34,809 nt of DNA, taken from contig JBBRLA010000005.1 of the NCBI GenBank assembly GCA_038231615.1, positions 1 to 34,809 on the forward strand, in the 5' to 3' direction. Below, piece after piece: positions 17,408 through 25,641 of the stretch; position 1 is the stretch's first letter; the number at the start of each line of letters is the position of its first letter. The position numbers and the translations under genes are program-made. The DNA is from JBBRLA01 sp038231615 (GTDB taxonomy: Bacteria > Myxococcota_A > Polyangia > Palsa-1104 > JAEUJZ01). The notes beneath the pieces are model-generated. The model was not told where the DNA came from, made no database searches, and saw only the letters and a program-made list of their open reading frames with translations.

Positions 17408-19603
17408 ATGCCCCCACAGACCCGCACCAGCTCGGAACCGCGGGAGGAGCCCTACCCGGACGTCCGCAGCCACCTGCGGGATGAGCTGTGGCGCGTCTGG
17501 CTGCGGGTGCAGTACCAGATCCAGAGTCAGTGGGAGCTTGGCGCCCTGCCTCGCGTTGCCGACGACGCCGGCATCGGCATCTGGGCGGCGGACGACGTCG
17601 CCGGGATCTTCCGCTCGGCCCTCTCGGATTACAGCGGACGCCCCCCCGCCCTGCCCGCGCAAGCGCAAGTCATTGAAGGCCAGGCCCAGGGAGAAAGCGG
17701 CGCCCAGGGGCTGCTCACCGCCTTTTTGCGCCACACCGAGCGGGTCGACCAGCGGGTGGCCGCGACCCTGGCCGCCGGGCTCCAACTGCCGCTCTGCGAG
17801 ATCTGGCGGCGCTTCTCGATGACCCGCACCCAACAGGCGGCCCTGACCTTCGCCCTGATGGCAGAGCTGGACCCCAAGCTTTTGGTCGCCTTCCGCTACC
17901 TGGCCCACGACCCCTCCTGCCGCAGCCTGGACGCGCGCCTCCTGGCCATGCTGGTCTACGACACCCCCGAAAGCCGGGTGCACCTGTCGCGGGACCTGTC
18001 GCCGCATTCGCCCCTGCGTTTCTACCGGCTCCTGGAGATCGATGAGCTGGAGCGGGTGCGCGAGTCGATGCTCTTCCGCCGCATCCGCCCCTCGTCCCGC
18101 CTGGTGCAGATGCTCACCGGCGAGTACGACGACCTGGACCCGGAGCTGGTGGAGATCGCGCAGCTTTCCGGCGAGCCCGCCGCCGGCCTTTTCCCCGAAG
18201 CGCTTCTGCGCACGGCCACCGCGGCTTTGGGCAGCAGCGACGTCCTTCTGGTGATGCAGGGGCAGCGCGGGGTGGGCAAAAAGCACTTCTTGCAGCTTGC
18301 CGCCGCCCGGCGCGGGCTGCGCCTGCTCCTCATCGACTGCCGGCAGCTGGCGCGCACCAGCCCGGAGGCCGGCCGGCCGATCCTGCGGGGCCTCCTGCGC
18401 GAGGCCATCCTGCTTCAGGCGGTGCCGGTGCTGGACAACGTCGACGACGCGATGGCGCAGGGCAACGATCGCGACGAATTGCCGGGCTTCGTGTCGGTGC
18501 TGTGCAACGAGCACCACGGCCCGCTGGCGCTGACCTTCAACCGCGAGCGGCTGCCGCGCATCGACCTCCGACCCATGGTGCACCTGGAACTGGGGACGCC
18601 GTCCTTCCCGGATCGGGTGCAGATGTGGAAGACCCACGCGCCGGCCCTGACCGAGGCCGATGCCGCCGACCTGGCAGCGCGCTTCGCCACCCCGGGGGGG
18701 GTGATCGTGCGCGCCACCCGGGCCGCCAAGGCGTCACGGCAGCCGACCGAGGGACCGCCGGACAAGCCATCCCTGGACCTTGCCGTGCGCAACCAGCTTC
18801 GCGACCGCATCCTGCGCTTGGGGCGGCGGCTGGAGGCCCCCTTCGACTTCCCCGATCTGATCGTCGAGTCGGACGTGGAGGAGGCATTGAAGGAGATCAC
18901 CGCGGCCATGAGCCAGCGGGTGGTGGTGCGCAGCGCCTGGGGTTTCCACGGGGCGCCCGGGGTGTCGGTGCTCTTCTCGGGGGCGCCGGGGGTGGGCAAG
19001 ACGATGAGCGCCAAGGTGCTGGCCAAGCAGCTCGCGCTGGAGCTTTACGAGGTGGACCTCTCGCAAATCGTATCCAAATGGATCGGCGAGACCGAGAAAA
19101 ACCTATCCGAAGTTTTCGACGCCGCCGAGCCGGGGCACGTGGTGCTGCTCTTCAACGAGGCGGACTCGCTCTTCGGGCAGCGTACCAGCGATGTGAAAAG
19201 CTCGAACGACCGCTACGCCAACCTGGAGACCAGTTACCTGCTCCAGCGGCTGGAGCGATTCTCCGGCCTCTCGATCCTGACGACCAACCTGGACAAGGCC
19301 ATCGACCCGGCGTTCCGCCGGCGTTTTGCCTACGATGTGAAGTTTTCCTTCCCAACCCCGGAGATGCGGGCGGAGCTGTGGCAGCGGGCGATCCCGAAAC
19401 AGGCGCGGGTGGCCAAGATCGACTTCCGCAAGCTTTCGGAGCGCTACCAGCTCTCGGGGGGCTTCATCAAGGTGGCCATCGAACGCTCAGCCTTCATCGC
19501 CGCGTCGAGAAACGAGCCGATCAGCGTGGACATCATCAACCAAACGGTGGAACGGATGTACCGCGAACGCGGCAAGCTGGCGGCGATTGGTCCGATCGAG
19601 TAG
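17408..19603 (+). CDS. two-module AAA+ ATPase of the contractile-injection/ATP-binding type
   Basis: 731 residues. Residues 1-240 are helical. The first nucleoside-triphosphatase-like module has a weak Walker A (GQRGVGKKH, near 284-292) and LDNVDD. The second is a clear AAA+ domain: Walker A FSGAPGVGKT with Lys531, Walker B VVLLFNEADSLFG with Glu584, and FRRRF as arginine finger region. The usual Walker B Asp is Asn583. Such double-module ATPases occur in extracellular contractile injection loci and also alone in many bacteria; no tail or sheath genes lie here. An ATG with good ribosome binding site starts it. The downstream envelope protein gene is 63 bases away on the same strand. Probable role: ATP-driven remodelling of an unknown client. 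Confidence 0.85.
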   Translation: MPPQTRTSSEPREEPYPDVRSHLRDELWRVWLRVQYQIQSQWELGALPRVADDAGIGIWAADDVAGIFRSALSDYSGRPPALPAQAQVIEGQAQGESGAQGLLTAFLRHTERVDQRVAATLAAGLQLPLCEIWRRFSMTRTQQAALTFALMAELDPKLLVAFRYLAHDPSCRSLDARLLAMLVYDTPESRVHLSRDLSPHSPLRFYRLLEIDELERVRESMLFRRIRPSSRLVQMLTGEYDDLDPELVEIAQLSGEPAAGLFPEALLRTATAALGSSDVLLVMQGQRGVGKKHFLQLAAARRGLRLLLIDCRQLARTSPEAGRPILRGLLREAILLQAVPVLDNVDDAMAQGNDRDELPGFVSVLCNEHHGPLALTFNRERLPRIDLRPMVHLELGTPSFPDRVQMWKTHAPALTEADAADLAARFATPGGVIVRATRAAKASRQPTEGPPDKPSLDLAVRNQLRDRILRLGRRLEAPFDFPDLIVESDVEEALKEITAAMSQRVVVRSAWGFHGAPGVSVLFSGAPGVGKTMSAKVLAKQLALELYEVDLSQIVSKWIGETEKNLSEVFDAAEPGHVVLLFNEADSLFGQRTSDVKSSNDRYANLETSYLLQRLERFSGLSILTTNLDKAIDPAFRRRFAYDVKFSFPTPEMRAELWQRAIPKQARVAKIDFRKLSERYQLSGGFIKVAIERSAFIAASRNEPISVDIINQTVERMYRERGKLAAIGPIE

Positions 19604-19615
19604 CGGCGCCCTGAT

Positions 19616-19643
19616 ATGATAAAATAGGCATGATAAAATAGGC
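19616..19643 (+). promoter_or_regulatory. perfect 14-bp tandem repeat in the leader of the envelope-protein gene
   Basis: ATGATAAAATAGGC occurs at 19616-19629 and 19630-19643 without a mismatch, in the 63-bp gap between the AAA+ gene and the next gene, 24 bases before its ATG. Each copy contains GATAAAAT, which resembles a -10 element, so the repeat could duplicate a promoter box or an operator. No convincing -35 is seen. Confidence 0.5.
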
Positions 19644-19666
19644 GTCCCACCGAAAACGAGGGTCGC

Positions 19667-21766
19667 ATGCGGTTCGTCCTGCCACTTTTTTTTCTTCCCG
19701 TCCTTTTCTCCGTTCTATCTCCCGCCCGGGTCGGCGCAGAGCCGACGGCCCCGGCACAAGTGACGCTGCCACTGCCAGAATACGAACGGCTGCACCGGGA
19801 AAGCGAGCGCCCGGCGATCACCGTGGTCGATGTGATGCGCCTCTCGGGGAGCTTCAAGGATCACAGCCTGGCCCTATCGCTGAGCGGCCGCGCGTCCGGG
19901 CAGATGCCGGCCCAGCCCGTGCTGACCAGCCCCCCAGGCGTCCGGGTCTACGGCTGCGAGGGCGACGCGCTTTTGACCCGCGGCAAGGACGGCTTTTTCG
20001 AATTGGTCCCGCTAAAGCCGCTCTTCACCTTGCGCTGTCGCCTGGCGACCACCGGCAGCGACCGCCTGCAACTCGAGGCCACCGCAGCGGTGCTGTGGGT
20101 CGAGTCCCAGATCAGCGATGGCGAATACGTCGGCAGCGACGACCCCAGCGGCAAGCGCAGCTTCACGGTGGTGCGCGTGCAGGGCGGCCCAGCGGAAGTG
20201 GTGGCGCCGACCGCCGCCGCGCGCTACCGGATCTCGCTCTTGCCCGAGGAGACGCGCTTCCGCTACCAGCTCGACGTGCACAACCCGAACCGCTCGCACC
20301 AGGTCTTCCCCCTGAACCTGCTAAGTGGCGAGCACGTGCAGCAGGTGGACTCCCAGGCCAGCTACGACATCGACACAAAAAAGGGCGCCGCCGCCTCGGG
20401 TGAGCACGGCGTCGGCTACCGCTTCGACCTGCCGCCGGGTGAGACCTCGGTGGTGCTGACCGGGACCCTCAAGGGCGGGACCTTCCGTCCGCCGCTGCAG
20501 GCCAGCGTGCAGTACCTGCTGATGGAAAGTCACCCGCTCCTGCGGCCCCAGGTGGGGGCCGACGCCAAGCGCATCGCCGCATCGGAGACGGGCATTGCCG
20601 CCGAGTATCGCGGGGCGCAGGGCTTCCTGCTCGACCGCGACGAGACGCTGTCCTGGACGGTGACGCGCCTTCAGGCATTGCGCACGACCAGCTTCGCGGT
20701 CAGCGGGGTGCAGCACACCTTCTTCCTGTCCGCTGACGGCAAGGCCCTGGGCGAGAGCCGCCTGAGCCTGGACAACCAGGGGGCGCCCGACCTGAGCCTG
20801 CCCATGCGCGCGGAGCCGACTTTCGCCAGCCTGCAAGGGGACCCGACGCTTTTGACCAAGAACGAGGCCGGGAACCTGTGGCTGCCGCTCTCGCAGGGCA
20901 AGCAGGAGGTGCTGGTGCAGCACCGGCAGGCCATGCAGCGGCTGCCGGGCCTGACGACGGCGACCCTGTGGCTGCCGCAGCTCCAGGCGCCGGCCACCAC
21001 CGCCCACATCGAGCTGCGTTACCCCCGCGAGTGGATCCCGCTTTACGTGGAGTTCGCCAGCGAGTCGATCGGGCCGGACGTCAGCCTGGCCGACGCATTG
21101 TGTATCCTTTTGCTCTTCTTCGTCACCGAGCGGATGCTGGCGCTTTTGGGCCTCCTGCCCGCCCGGCGGCGGATACTGGCCGGCGCAGCCTGCACGGCGG
21201 CGGCGGTGTCGTCGATGATCCTGACCGGCGTGCTCCTGGGCGATGGCGCGGTCCTTTTGGTCTGGCTGGTGCCGCACGTGCGCCGGATGAAGTGGACGGC
21301 GGGGCGGGTGATCGGGCTCTTGCTCATGGCCGGGACGCTCTTCGTGGTCCTGCTCGGGCTGACTTTTAGCCGCGGGTCCTCAAAGTCCGGCTACGACGGG
21401 GAGATGGCGAGCGCGCCGATGCTACGCAAGGCGGTGCGCATGGAAAACAACAACAACGATCAACAGCAGGCGCCGGTAGGCGAAAAGACCGGGCAGGCGC
21501 TACAGGGCCTGCCGGCCCGCTACGACCTGCCCATGGGCCATTCGCAGACCCACTTCTACCGCGAGATGCTGGCCACCGAGTCGCCCCGGGCGGTGCGCGT
21601 CCTTTTGCTCTCGCAGCGCACCTACGGCGCCGCGGTGGCCTTGCTCTCGCTCATCCTTTTGGCGCTGCTCCTGGTAAGCGGCCGGGACCTTTTGCGCGGG
21701 TGGAAGCTGCTCATGCGCGGCGCCCGCGAACGCATCCAGCCACCACCGCTGCCGCCAGTCCCATAG
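19667..21766 (+). CDS. large envelope protein: periplasmic beta-rich part plus C-terminal membrane helices
   Basis: 699 residues, unrecognised family. The N-terminal signal peptide ends near AEP (about residue 25). Residues 30-460 are beta-rich and presumably periplasmic (ITVVDVMRLSGSFKDHSLAL, VVLTGTLKGGTF). From about 470 on there are several membrane helices (ALCILLLFFVTERMLALLGL, then about 500-520 and 545-565). A polar loop with Asn/Gln runs (NNNNDQQQ) follows, and one last helix lies at about 654-672 before a Pro-rich tail. It may be the membrane partner of the upstream AAA+ ATPase, because the two are 63 bases apart on one strand, but that is inference. Confidence 0.78.
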   Translation: MRFVLPLFFLPVLFSVLSPARVGAEPTAPAQVTLPLPEYERLHRESERPAITVVDVMRLSGSFKDHSLALSLSGRASGQMPAQPVLTSPPGVRVYGCEGDALLTRGKDGFFELVPLKPLFTLRCRLATTGSDRLQLEATAAVLWVESQISDGEYVGSDDPSGKRSFTVVRVQGGPAEVVAPTAAARYRISLLPEETRFRYQLDVHNPNRSHQVFPLNLLSGEHVQQVDSQASYDIDTKKGAAASGEHGVGYRFDLPPGETSVVLTGTLKGGTFRPPLQASVQYLLMESHPLLRPQVGADAKRIAASETGIAAEYRGAQGFLLDRDETLSWTVTRLQALRTTSFAVSGVQHTFFLSADGKALGESRLSLDNQGAPDLSLPMRAEPTFASLQGDPTLLTKNEAGNLWLPLSQGKQEVLVQHRQAMQRLPGLTTATLWLPQLQAPATTAHIELRYPREWIPLYVEFASESIGPDVSLADALCILLLFFVTERMLALLGLLPARRRILAGAACTAAAVSSMILTGVLLGDGAVLLVWLVPHVRRMKWTAGRVIGLLLMAGTLFVVLLGLTFSRGSSKSGYDGEMASAPMLRKAVRMENNNNDQQQAPVGEKTGQALQGLPARYDLPMGHSQTHFYREMLATESPRAVRVLLLSQRTYGAAVALLSLILLALLLVSGRDLLRGWKLLMRGARERIQPPPLPPVP

Positions 21767-21959
21767 CCGGGAGGCACGCAAGCCCACCCCGCCGAATCGA
21801 CGTCAGGACTTCGCCCATAACCCAGGCAGAGTCAGGCATGATTTAAATGTAACTTCTAAATACATGGCATCAAATTGCTTCTAGCCAGAGACTCTTTGAG
21901 CCTGGATCAAACGCTTTGGACGAAGATGGGGGCCCGGTGACTTGGTTCTTGGGATCTCT

Positions 21960-23324
21960 TTATCGCAAGGCGTGGAGCGCCTTGTCGTCGGCGCCGACGT
22001 AAATCGTCCCGTCCGGCCCGAGAACCGGGGTCGAGTCGATGTCCCCGTCCAGCAGCACCGACCACAGGAGCTGGCCGTCGGGGAGAAGGGCGTAGAGTCG
22101 GTCGTCCTCGGAGCCAAAGAGGACCACCCCGGCGGCGTCGACCAGGGGTGAGGCTTGGATGCGGTCGGCGCTGCGGAACGTCCAGGCAACGTTGCCATCG
22201 GGGTGAACGGCGTAGAGGACGCCGTCGTAGGAGCCGAAGTAGATCGTCCCGTCCGCGGCCAGGGCCGGCGAGGAACGGATGGCCCCCTCGGTGACCACGG
22301 CGAAGCGGGGGCGCCCGTCTGGGGCCAGGGCGTAGAGACGGCGATCGTCGCTGCCGATGTAGAGGGTGCCGTCCGGCGCCAGCACCGGCGAGCTGTCGAA
22401 GTCGTCCTGCCCGCGGTACTCCCAGCGCTTGCTGCCGTCGGGGTTGATGGCGTAGACCCCGTCGTCCTGGCAGCCGGCGTAGACCACCCCATCCGGCCCC
22501 ACCGCCGGGGCCGAGGCGCAGTGGACCTTGGGCCCGGGAGAAAACCGCCAGCGCACGGTCCCGTCCGGGCGCACGGCGTAGACCCCGTCGGCGCTGGCAT
22601 AGATTGTACCATCGCGGCCGAGGGTCACGTGGTCGACGTCGCAGCGCACCGCCTCGGGCCCGATGCCGATGGCGCGACGGCAGGCGCCCAGGGGCACCGA
22701 CCAGCGCATGGCGCCGTCCGAAAGGGACAGGGCGTAGAGTTGGTCATCATCGGAGCCGACGTACACCACCCCGCCGGCCCCCAGCGCCGGGGACGACCAG
22801 ACCAGGTCGCCGGTGGCAAACTTCCATTTGCGCGCTCCGTCTGCGCCGACGGCATAGACCTGGTGGTCATGGGAGCCAAAGACCACCGTGCCATCGTCGG
22901 CGATGGCCGGGGAGGAGTAGACCACGCCCTGGGTGGGGAAGCGCCAGCGCTCCTTTGGCGTGTGTAGGGGGGCGCGGAAGGGACTTCGGCCGGTGTGCTG
23001 GGGATCTCCGTGAAACATGGGCGCGGGCCCGCCGAAGACCACCCAGGGGCCGGGGGGATTGCCTCGGGGCGCCCCGAGGGCAAGGGAGGGTTTGGGGTGA
23101 AACTCGATGCCGCTTTGGGGGTCCACGCAGTGCCCCTGATCGCAGATCCGGGTGCCCTTGCAGTCGGTGTCTCTGCCGCAGCCGGGCATCTCCTGCTGCC
23201 TGGGGCCGGCGGCCGGGCGTTCGGCGCTCTCCGGGCGCTGCTGCTGGCTGCTCTTGGGGACGGCGCAGGATGGCCAGGCGGTCACGAAGACAAGCACATA
23301 CAGAATGTGGAGGCTGTGTTGCAC
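21960..23324 (-). CDS. PQQ-type beta-propeller lipoprotein
   Basis: 454 residues if the GTG at 23324 is used; it gives a signal peptide ending in a lipobox-like TAWPSC. No ATG or good ribosome binding site is visible, so the start is uncertain. A Cys-rich motif follows (PGCGRDTDCKGTRICDQGHC), common in Myxococcota surface proteins. Then about eight propeller repeats of the PQQ/quinoprotein-alcohol-dehydrogenase type occur: SSPAIADDGTVVFGS, SSPALGAGGVVYVGS, SSPVLAPDGTLYIGS, STPVLGPDGTIYVGA. No catalytic residues of a dehydrogenase are visible, so it is probably a binding or scaffold propeller on the outer membrane. It is divergent from the HExxH lipoprotein gene with only 69 bases between. Confidence 0.83.
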   Translation of the reverse strand: MQHSLHILYVLVFVTAWPSCAVPKSSQQQRPESAERPAAGPRQQEMPGCGRDTDCKGTRICDQGHCVDPQSGIEFHPKPSLALGAPRGNPPGPWVVFGGPAPMFHGDPQHTGRSPFRAPLHTPKERWRFPTQGVVYSSPAIADDGTVVFGSHDHQVYAVGADGARKWKFATGDLVWSSPALGAGGVVYVGSDDDQLYALSLSDGAMRWSVPLGACRRAIGIGPEAVRCDVDHVTLGRDGTIYASADGVYAVRPDGTVRWRFSPGPKVHCASAPAVGPDGVVYAGCQDDGVYAINPDGSKRWEYRGQDDFDSSPVLAPDGTLYIGSDDRRLYALAPDGRPRFAVVTEGAIRSSPALAADGTIYFGSYDGVLYAVHPDGNVAWTFRSADRIQASPLVDAAGVVLFGSEDDRLYALLPDGQLLWSVLLDGDIDSTPVLGPDGTIYVGADDKALHALR

Positions 23325-23393
23325 GGCAATGTAGAATAGCAGGACTCGGCCAAAGCCGCCGAAGATTGCCCGATCCTGATAAGATGAAATGAT

Positions 23394-24695
23394 ATGCGGT
23401 ACCCTGCCTGGCTGCTTGTGCTCGCCCTCTCGGGATGCGCCGGCGTCCACAAGCCCGACCCGTTGTCCCGGGTGCGGGCCGACAGCTCTCTGTGCCCGGA
23501 GGAGGACGCCGATGATCTGAACCACGCGGATCGACGCCCTTTCTCCGCGGGTTCGGTAGGTTCCGCGGGTTCCCCGGTGCGGGTGCACTACTGCCACGCG
23601 CGGCTCTTGAAGCTGGCCGGGCGGATGCTAAAGGTGGCGCAGGAAAGCTACCGCCAGCTCCTTCAACTGGGCTTCGTCGCGGCGCTGTCCGACAAGGAGC
23701 GTGGCGGCGGCCCCGAGCTGGACCTCTATTTGAGCAACCTGGGACGCGGCGGCCGGGCCCAGGCCAACGACGAGCCGGCGGCCCCGTTGGACGCCACTTC
23801 GCCGGGCTACGTAGTCATCGACTATCGCACCCCCGAGGACCACGATTTCCTGGCGTCGTACGTGGGCCACGAGATGAGCCATGTGCTGCAATATGCCCTG
23901 GGCCGCAGGGTGGCCTCGCCGATCCTGGAGGCCACCTCGGCGTACCTGGATGACAGGCTCTATCCCGGGGCGGACGTCCTGCCGGCGATGGTGGCCGATT
24001 TCCAGCGGGCACCCCACCGGCCGATCTATTTCCATGACGACGATCGGTGCTACGACTATGGGGCGGCGCTCTTTGTCAGCTACCTGGTGCAGCGCCACGG
24101 CTTTGGGCTGATCGTGGAACTCTTCTCCGCCGGGCGGGAGGACTATCTGGTGACGCTCGCGGAACGCCTGCGCGCCCGGGGCACCAGCCTGGATCAGGCG
24201 CTGCTGGAGTTCGCAAGATGGCGGACGCGGACCGGGCGCTACCACGACGAGGGCCTCTTTCCCGGGGGGCAGCGCTTCCCCGAAGTGGCCCTGGATCGGG
24301 CGATCAGCCCCTACGAGTTCCTGGCGGGTCCGCTCGTCGTGCGTCCGCGAGAGGCTCCGCAGGAGACCGGGGTGGTGTACCTCGGAGTGGACCTGACCAC
24401 CGCCCTGCGCGGGGGGATCTCCGTCGAGGTCCAGGCAGACCGCGGGCCGTCCCGGCTGGGGGTGCTCTTGCTCTCGTCGCGGGCGGACGTGCCTCTTGCG
24501 CAGGCGGTACTTTCCGGGGGGCAAGGGCAGACGCTAGTGGCCAAGGCGCCGCGGCCGGGAGAGCGGTTGTGGCTGGGGGTGGTCAACCTGGGGGCGGGAG
24601 CGTTGCGGCAGAAGCCGCCGGAGAAGACGGCGCAGGGCTTCTCGGCGCGGTTTCAGCGGCTGCCCGAGCCGGAGCCGACCCTTCCCCCGGGGTGA
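23394..24695 (+). CDS. HExxH lipoprotein, MXAN_6640-like putative metalloprotease
   Basis: 433 residues. The N-terminal lipobox LSGC gives Cys15. The zinc motif is HEMSH at residues 159-163, in the context ASYVGHEMSHVLQYALG, followed by LEATSAYLDD with Glu179 as possible third ligand (gluzincin type). DHDF and YFHDDDRCYDYG add acidic surface. This layout (H-E-x-x-H, then an E-A-x-A-x-x-D helix) is that of myxobacterial putative metalloproteases such as MXAN_6640; the name is recalled, not searched. The C-terminal 120 residues are beta-rich (VVYLGVDLTTALRGGISVEV). No propeptide is evident. Proteolytic activity is inferred from the motif alone. Confidence 0.75.
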   Translation: MRYPAWLLVLALSGCAGVHKPDPLSRVRADSSLCPEEDADDLNHADRRPFSAGSVGSAGSPVRVHYCHARLLKLAGRMLKVAQESYRQLLQLGFVAALSDKERGGGPELDLYLSNLGRGGRAQANDEPAAPLDATSPGYVVIDYRTPEDHDFLASYVGHEMSHVLQYALGRRVASPILEATSAYLDDRLYPGADVLPAMVADFQRAPHRPIYFHDDDRCYDYGAALFVSYLVQRHGFGLIVELFSAGREDYLVTLAERLRARGTSLDQALLEFARWRTRTGRYHDEGLFPGGQRFPEVALDRAISPYEFLAGPLVVRPREAPQETGVVYLGVDLTTALRGGISVEVQADRGPSRLGVLLLSSRADVPLAQAVLSGGQGQTLVAKAPRPGERLWLGVVNLGAGALRQKPPEKTAQGFSARFQRLPEPEPTLPPG

Positions 24696-24714
24696 ATTCG
24701 CCAAGGGGACCTTC

Positions 24715-25524
24715 CTACTCCAGGAGGTCGGGTTCCTCGCGCAGGATGCGCTGGAAAAGCGGCTGCGCCTGAAACCAGCCCGCCAGCACGTGGCCCACCT
24801 CGCCGTGGGTCTTCCTGGCGATCTCCTGGGGGATGAGCTTCGGCTCGCCTGCCGCTTGTGCGAGGAGCTGCGCCTGGCAGCTCCGGTCCATGGTGACGAA
24901 CCACCAAGCCGCCTCATCGACCGTCTGTCCGACCGTGAGCAAACCGTGGTTCTGAAGGATCACCGCCTTGTGCGCCCCCAGCCGCTGCCCGATGCGCCGG
25001 CCCTCCTCGATCTCGCCGACCACGCCGCTGAAGTCGTCGAAGAGGGCGTGGTCCTCGAAGAAGGCGCAGGCGTCCTGGGTCAATGGATCGAGGAGCCGCC
25101 CCAGGGACGAGAACGCCTTGCCGTGGACGGAGTGGGCATGGGCGGCGGCCACCACATCCGGACGGGCGGCGTGGACTTGGGAGTGGATGGCGAAGGCGGC
25201 GCGGTTGACCGGGGTCAAGCCTCCGCTGGTGTGCAGTGCAGCAAATCTCCGTTCATCCACGACCTGCCCCTGGTGATTCACCAGGATCAGATCAGAGGCG
25301 CGGATGTGGCCGAAGTACATACCGAAGGGGTTTACCCAGAAGTGATCCGGGCGCTCGGGGTCGCGGGCCGTGATGTGGCCGGCGACCCCCTCGTTGAAGC
25401 CGCAGCGCGAGAAGATGCGCAGGGCCGCGGCCAGGCGCTGCTTGCGGTGCATGCGCTCCTCGGCGAAAGAGGTGAAGACCGGCGGCCCCACAAGGGCCGG
25501 GATGATGGCGGACGGGGGACTCAT
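24715..25524 (-). CDS. class II aldolase/adducin-family protein
   Basis: 269 residues from the ATG at 25524; an ATG at 25533 is an alternative. The domain has GFNEGVAGHITARDP, the zinc-type His pair in AHAHSVHG and a third His in LQNHGLLT, all hallmarks of the class II aldolase/adducin fold. In L-fuculose-phosphate aldolase a Glu (Glu73 in E. coli) lies 11 residues before the conserved RPD; here that position is Ala, as in adducin-like members. So a standard aldol reaction is doubtful despite the complete His set. The family includes sugar-phosphate aldolases that feed BMC aldehyde dehydrogenases elsewhere, and this gene lies on the BMC strand but 3.4 kb beyond the shell genes. A link is possible but unproven. 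Confidence 0.83.
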   Translation of the reverse strand: MSPPSAIIPALVGPPVFTSFAEERMHRKQRLAAALRIFSRCGFNEGVAGHITARDPERPDHFWVNPFGMYFGHIRASDLILVNHQGQVVDERRFAALHTSGGLTPVNRAAFAIHSQVHAARPDVVAAAHAHSVHGKAFSSLGRLLDPLTQDACAFFEDHALFDDFSGVVGEIEEGRRIGQRLGAHKAVILQNHGLLTVGQTVDEAAWWFVTMDRSCQAQLLAQAAGEPKLIPQEIARKTHGEVGHVLAGWFQAQPLFQRILREEPDLLE

Positions 25525-25641
25525 GGACTCCATGGGACGAAGTATGACCGCCGCCCCGCGCCGCTGTAAAGGTCGGCGCATCGCAGCCCGGATACTGGGA
25601 CTTTGATCGCTGATTGCCCATACAGTATCAAGCACCCAATG

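Noticed and set aside
16589..18637. A 682-residue minus-strand open frame across the ArsM and AAA+ genes
   Set aside because: It is antisense to the AAA+ gene and in a wrong frame of ArsM; both real genes have full motif sets.
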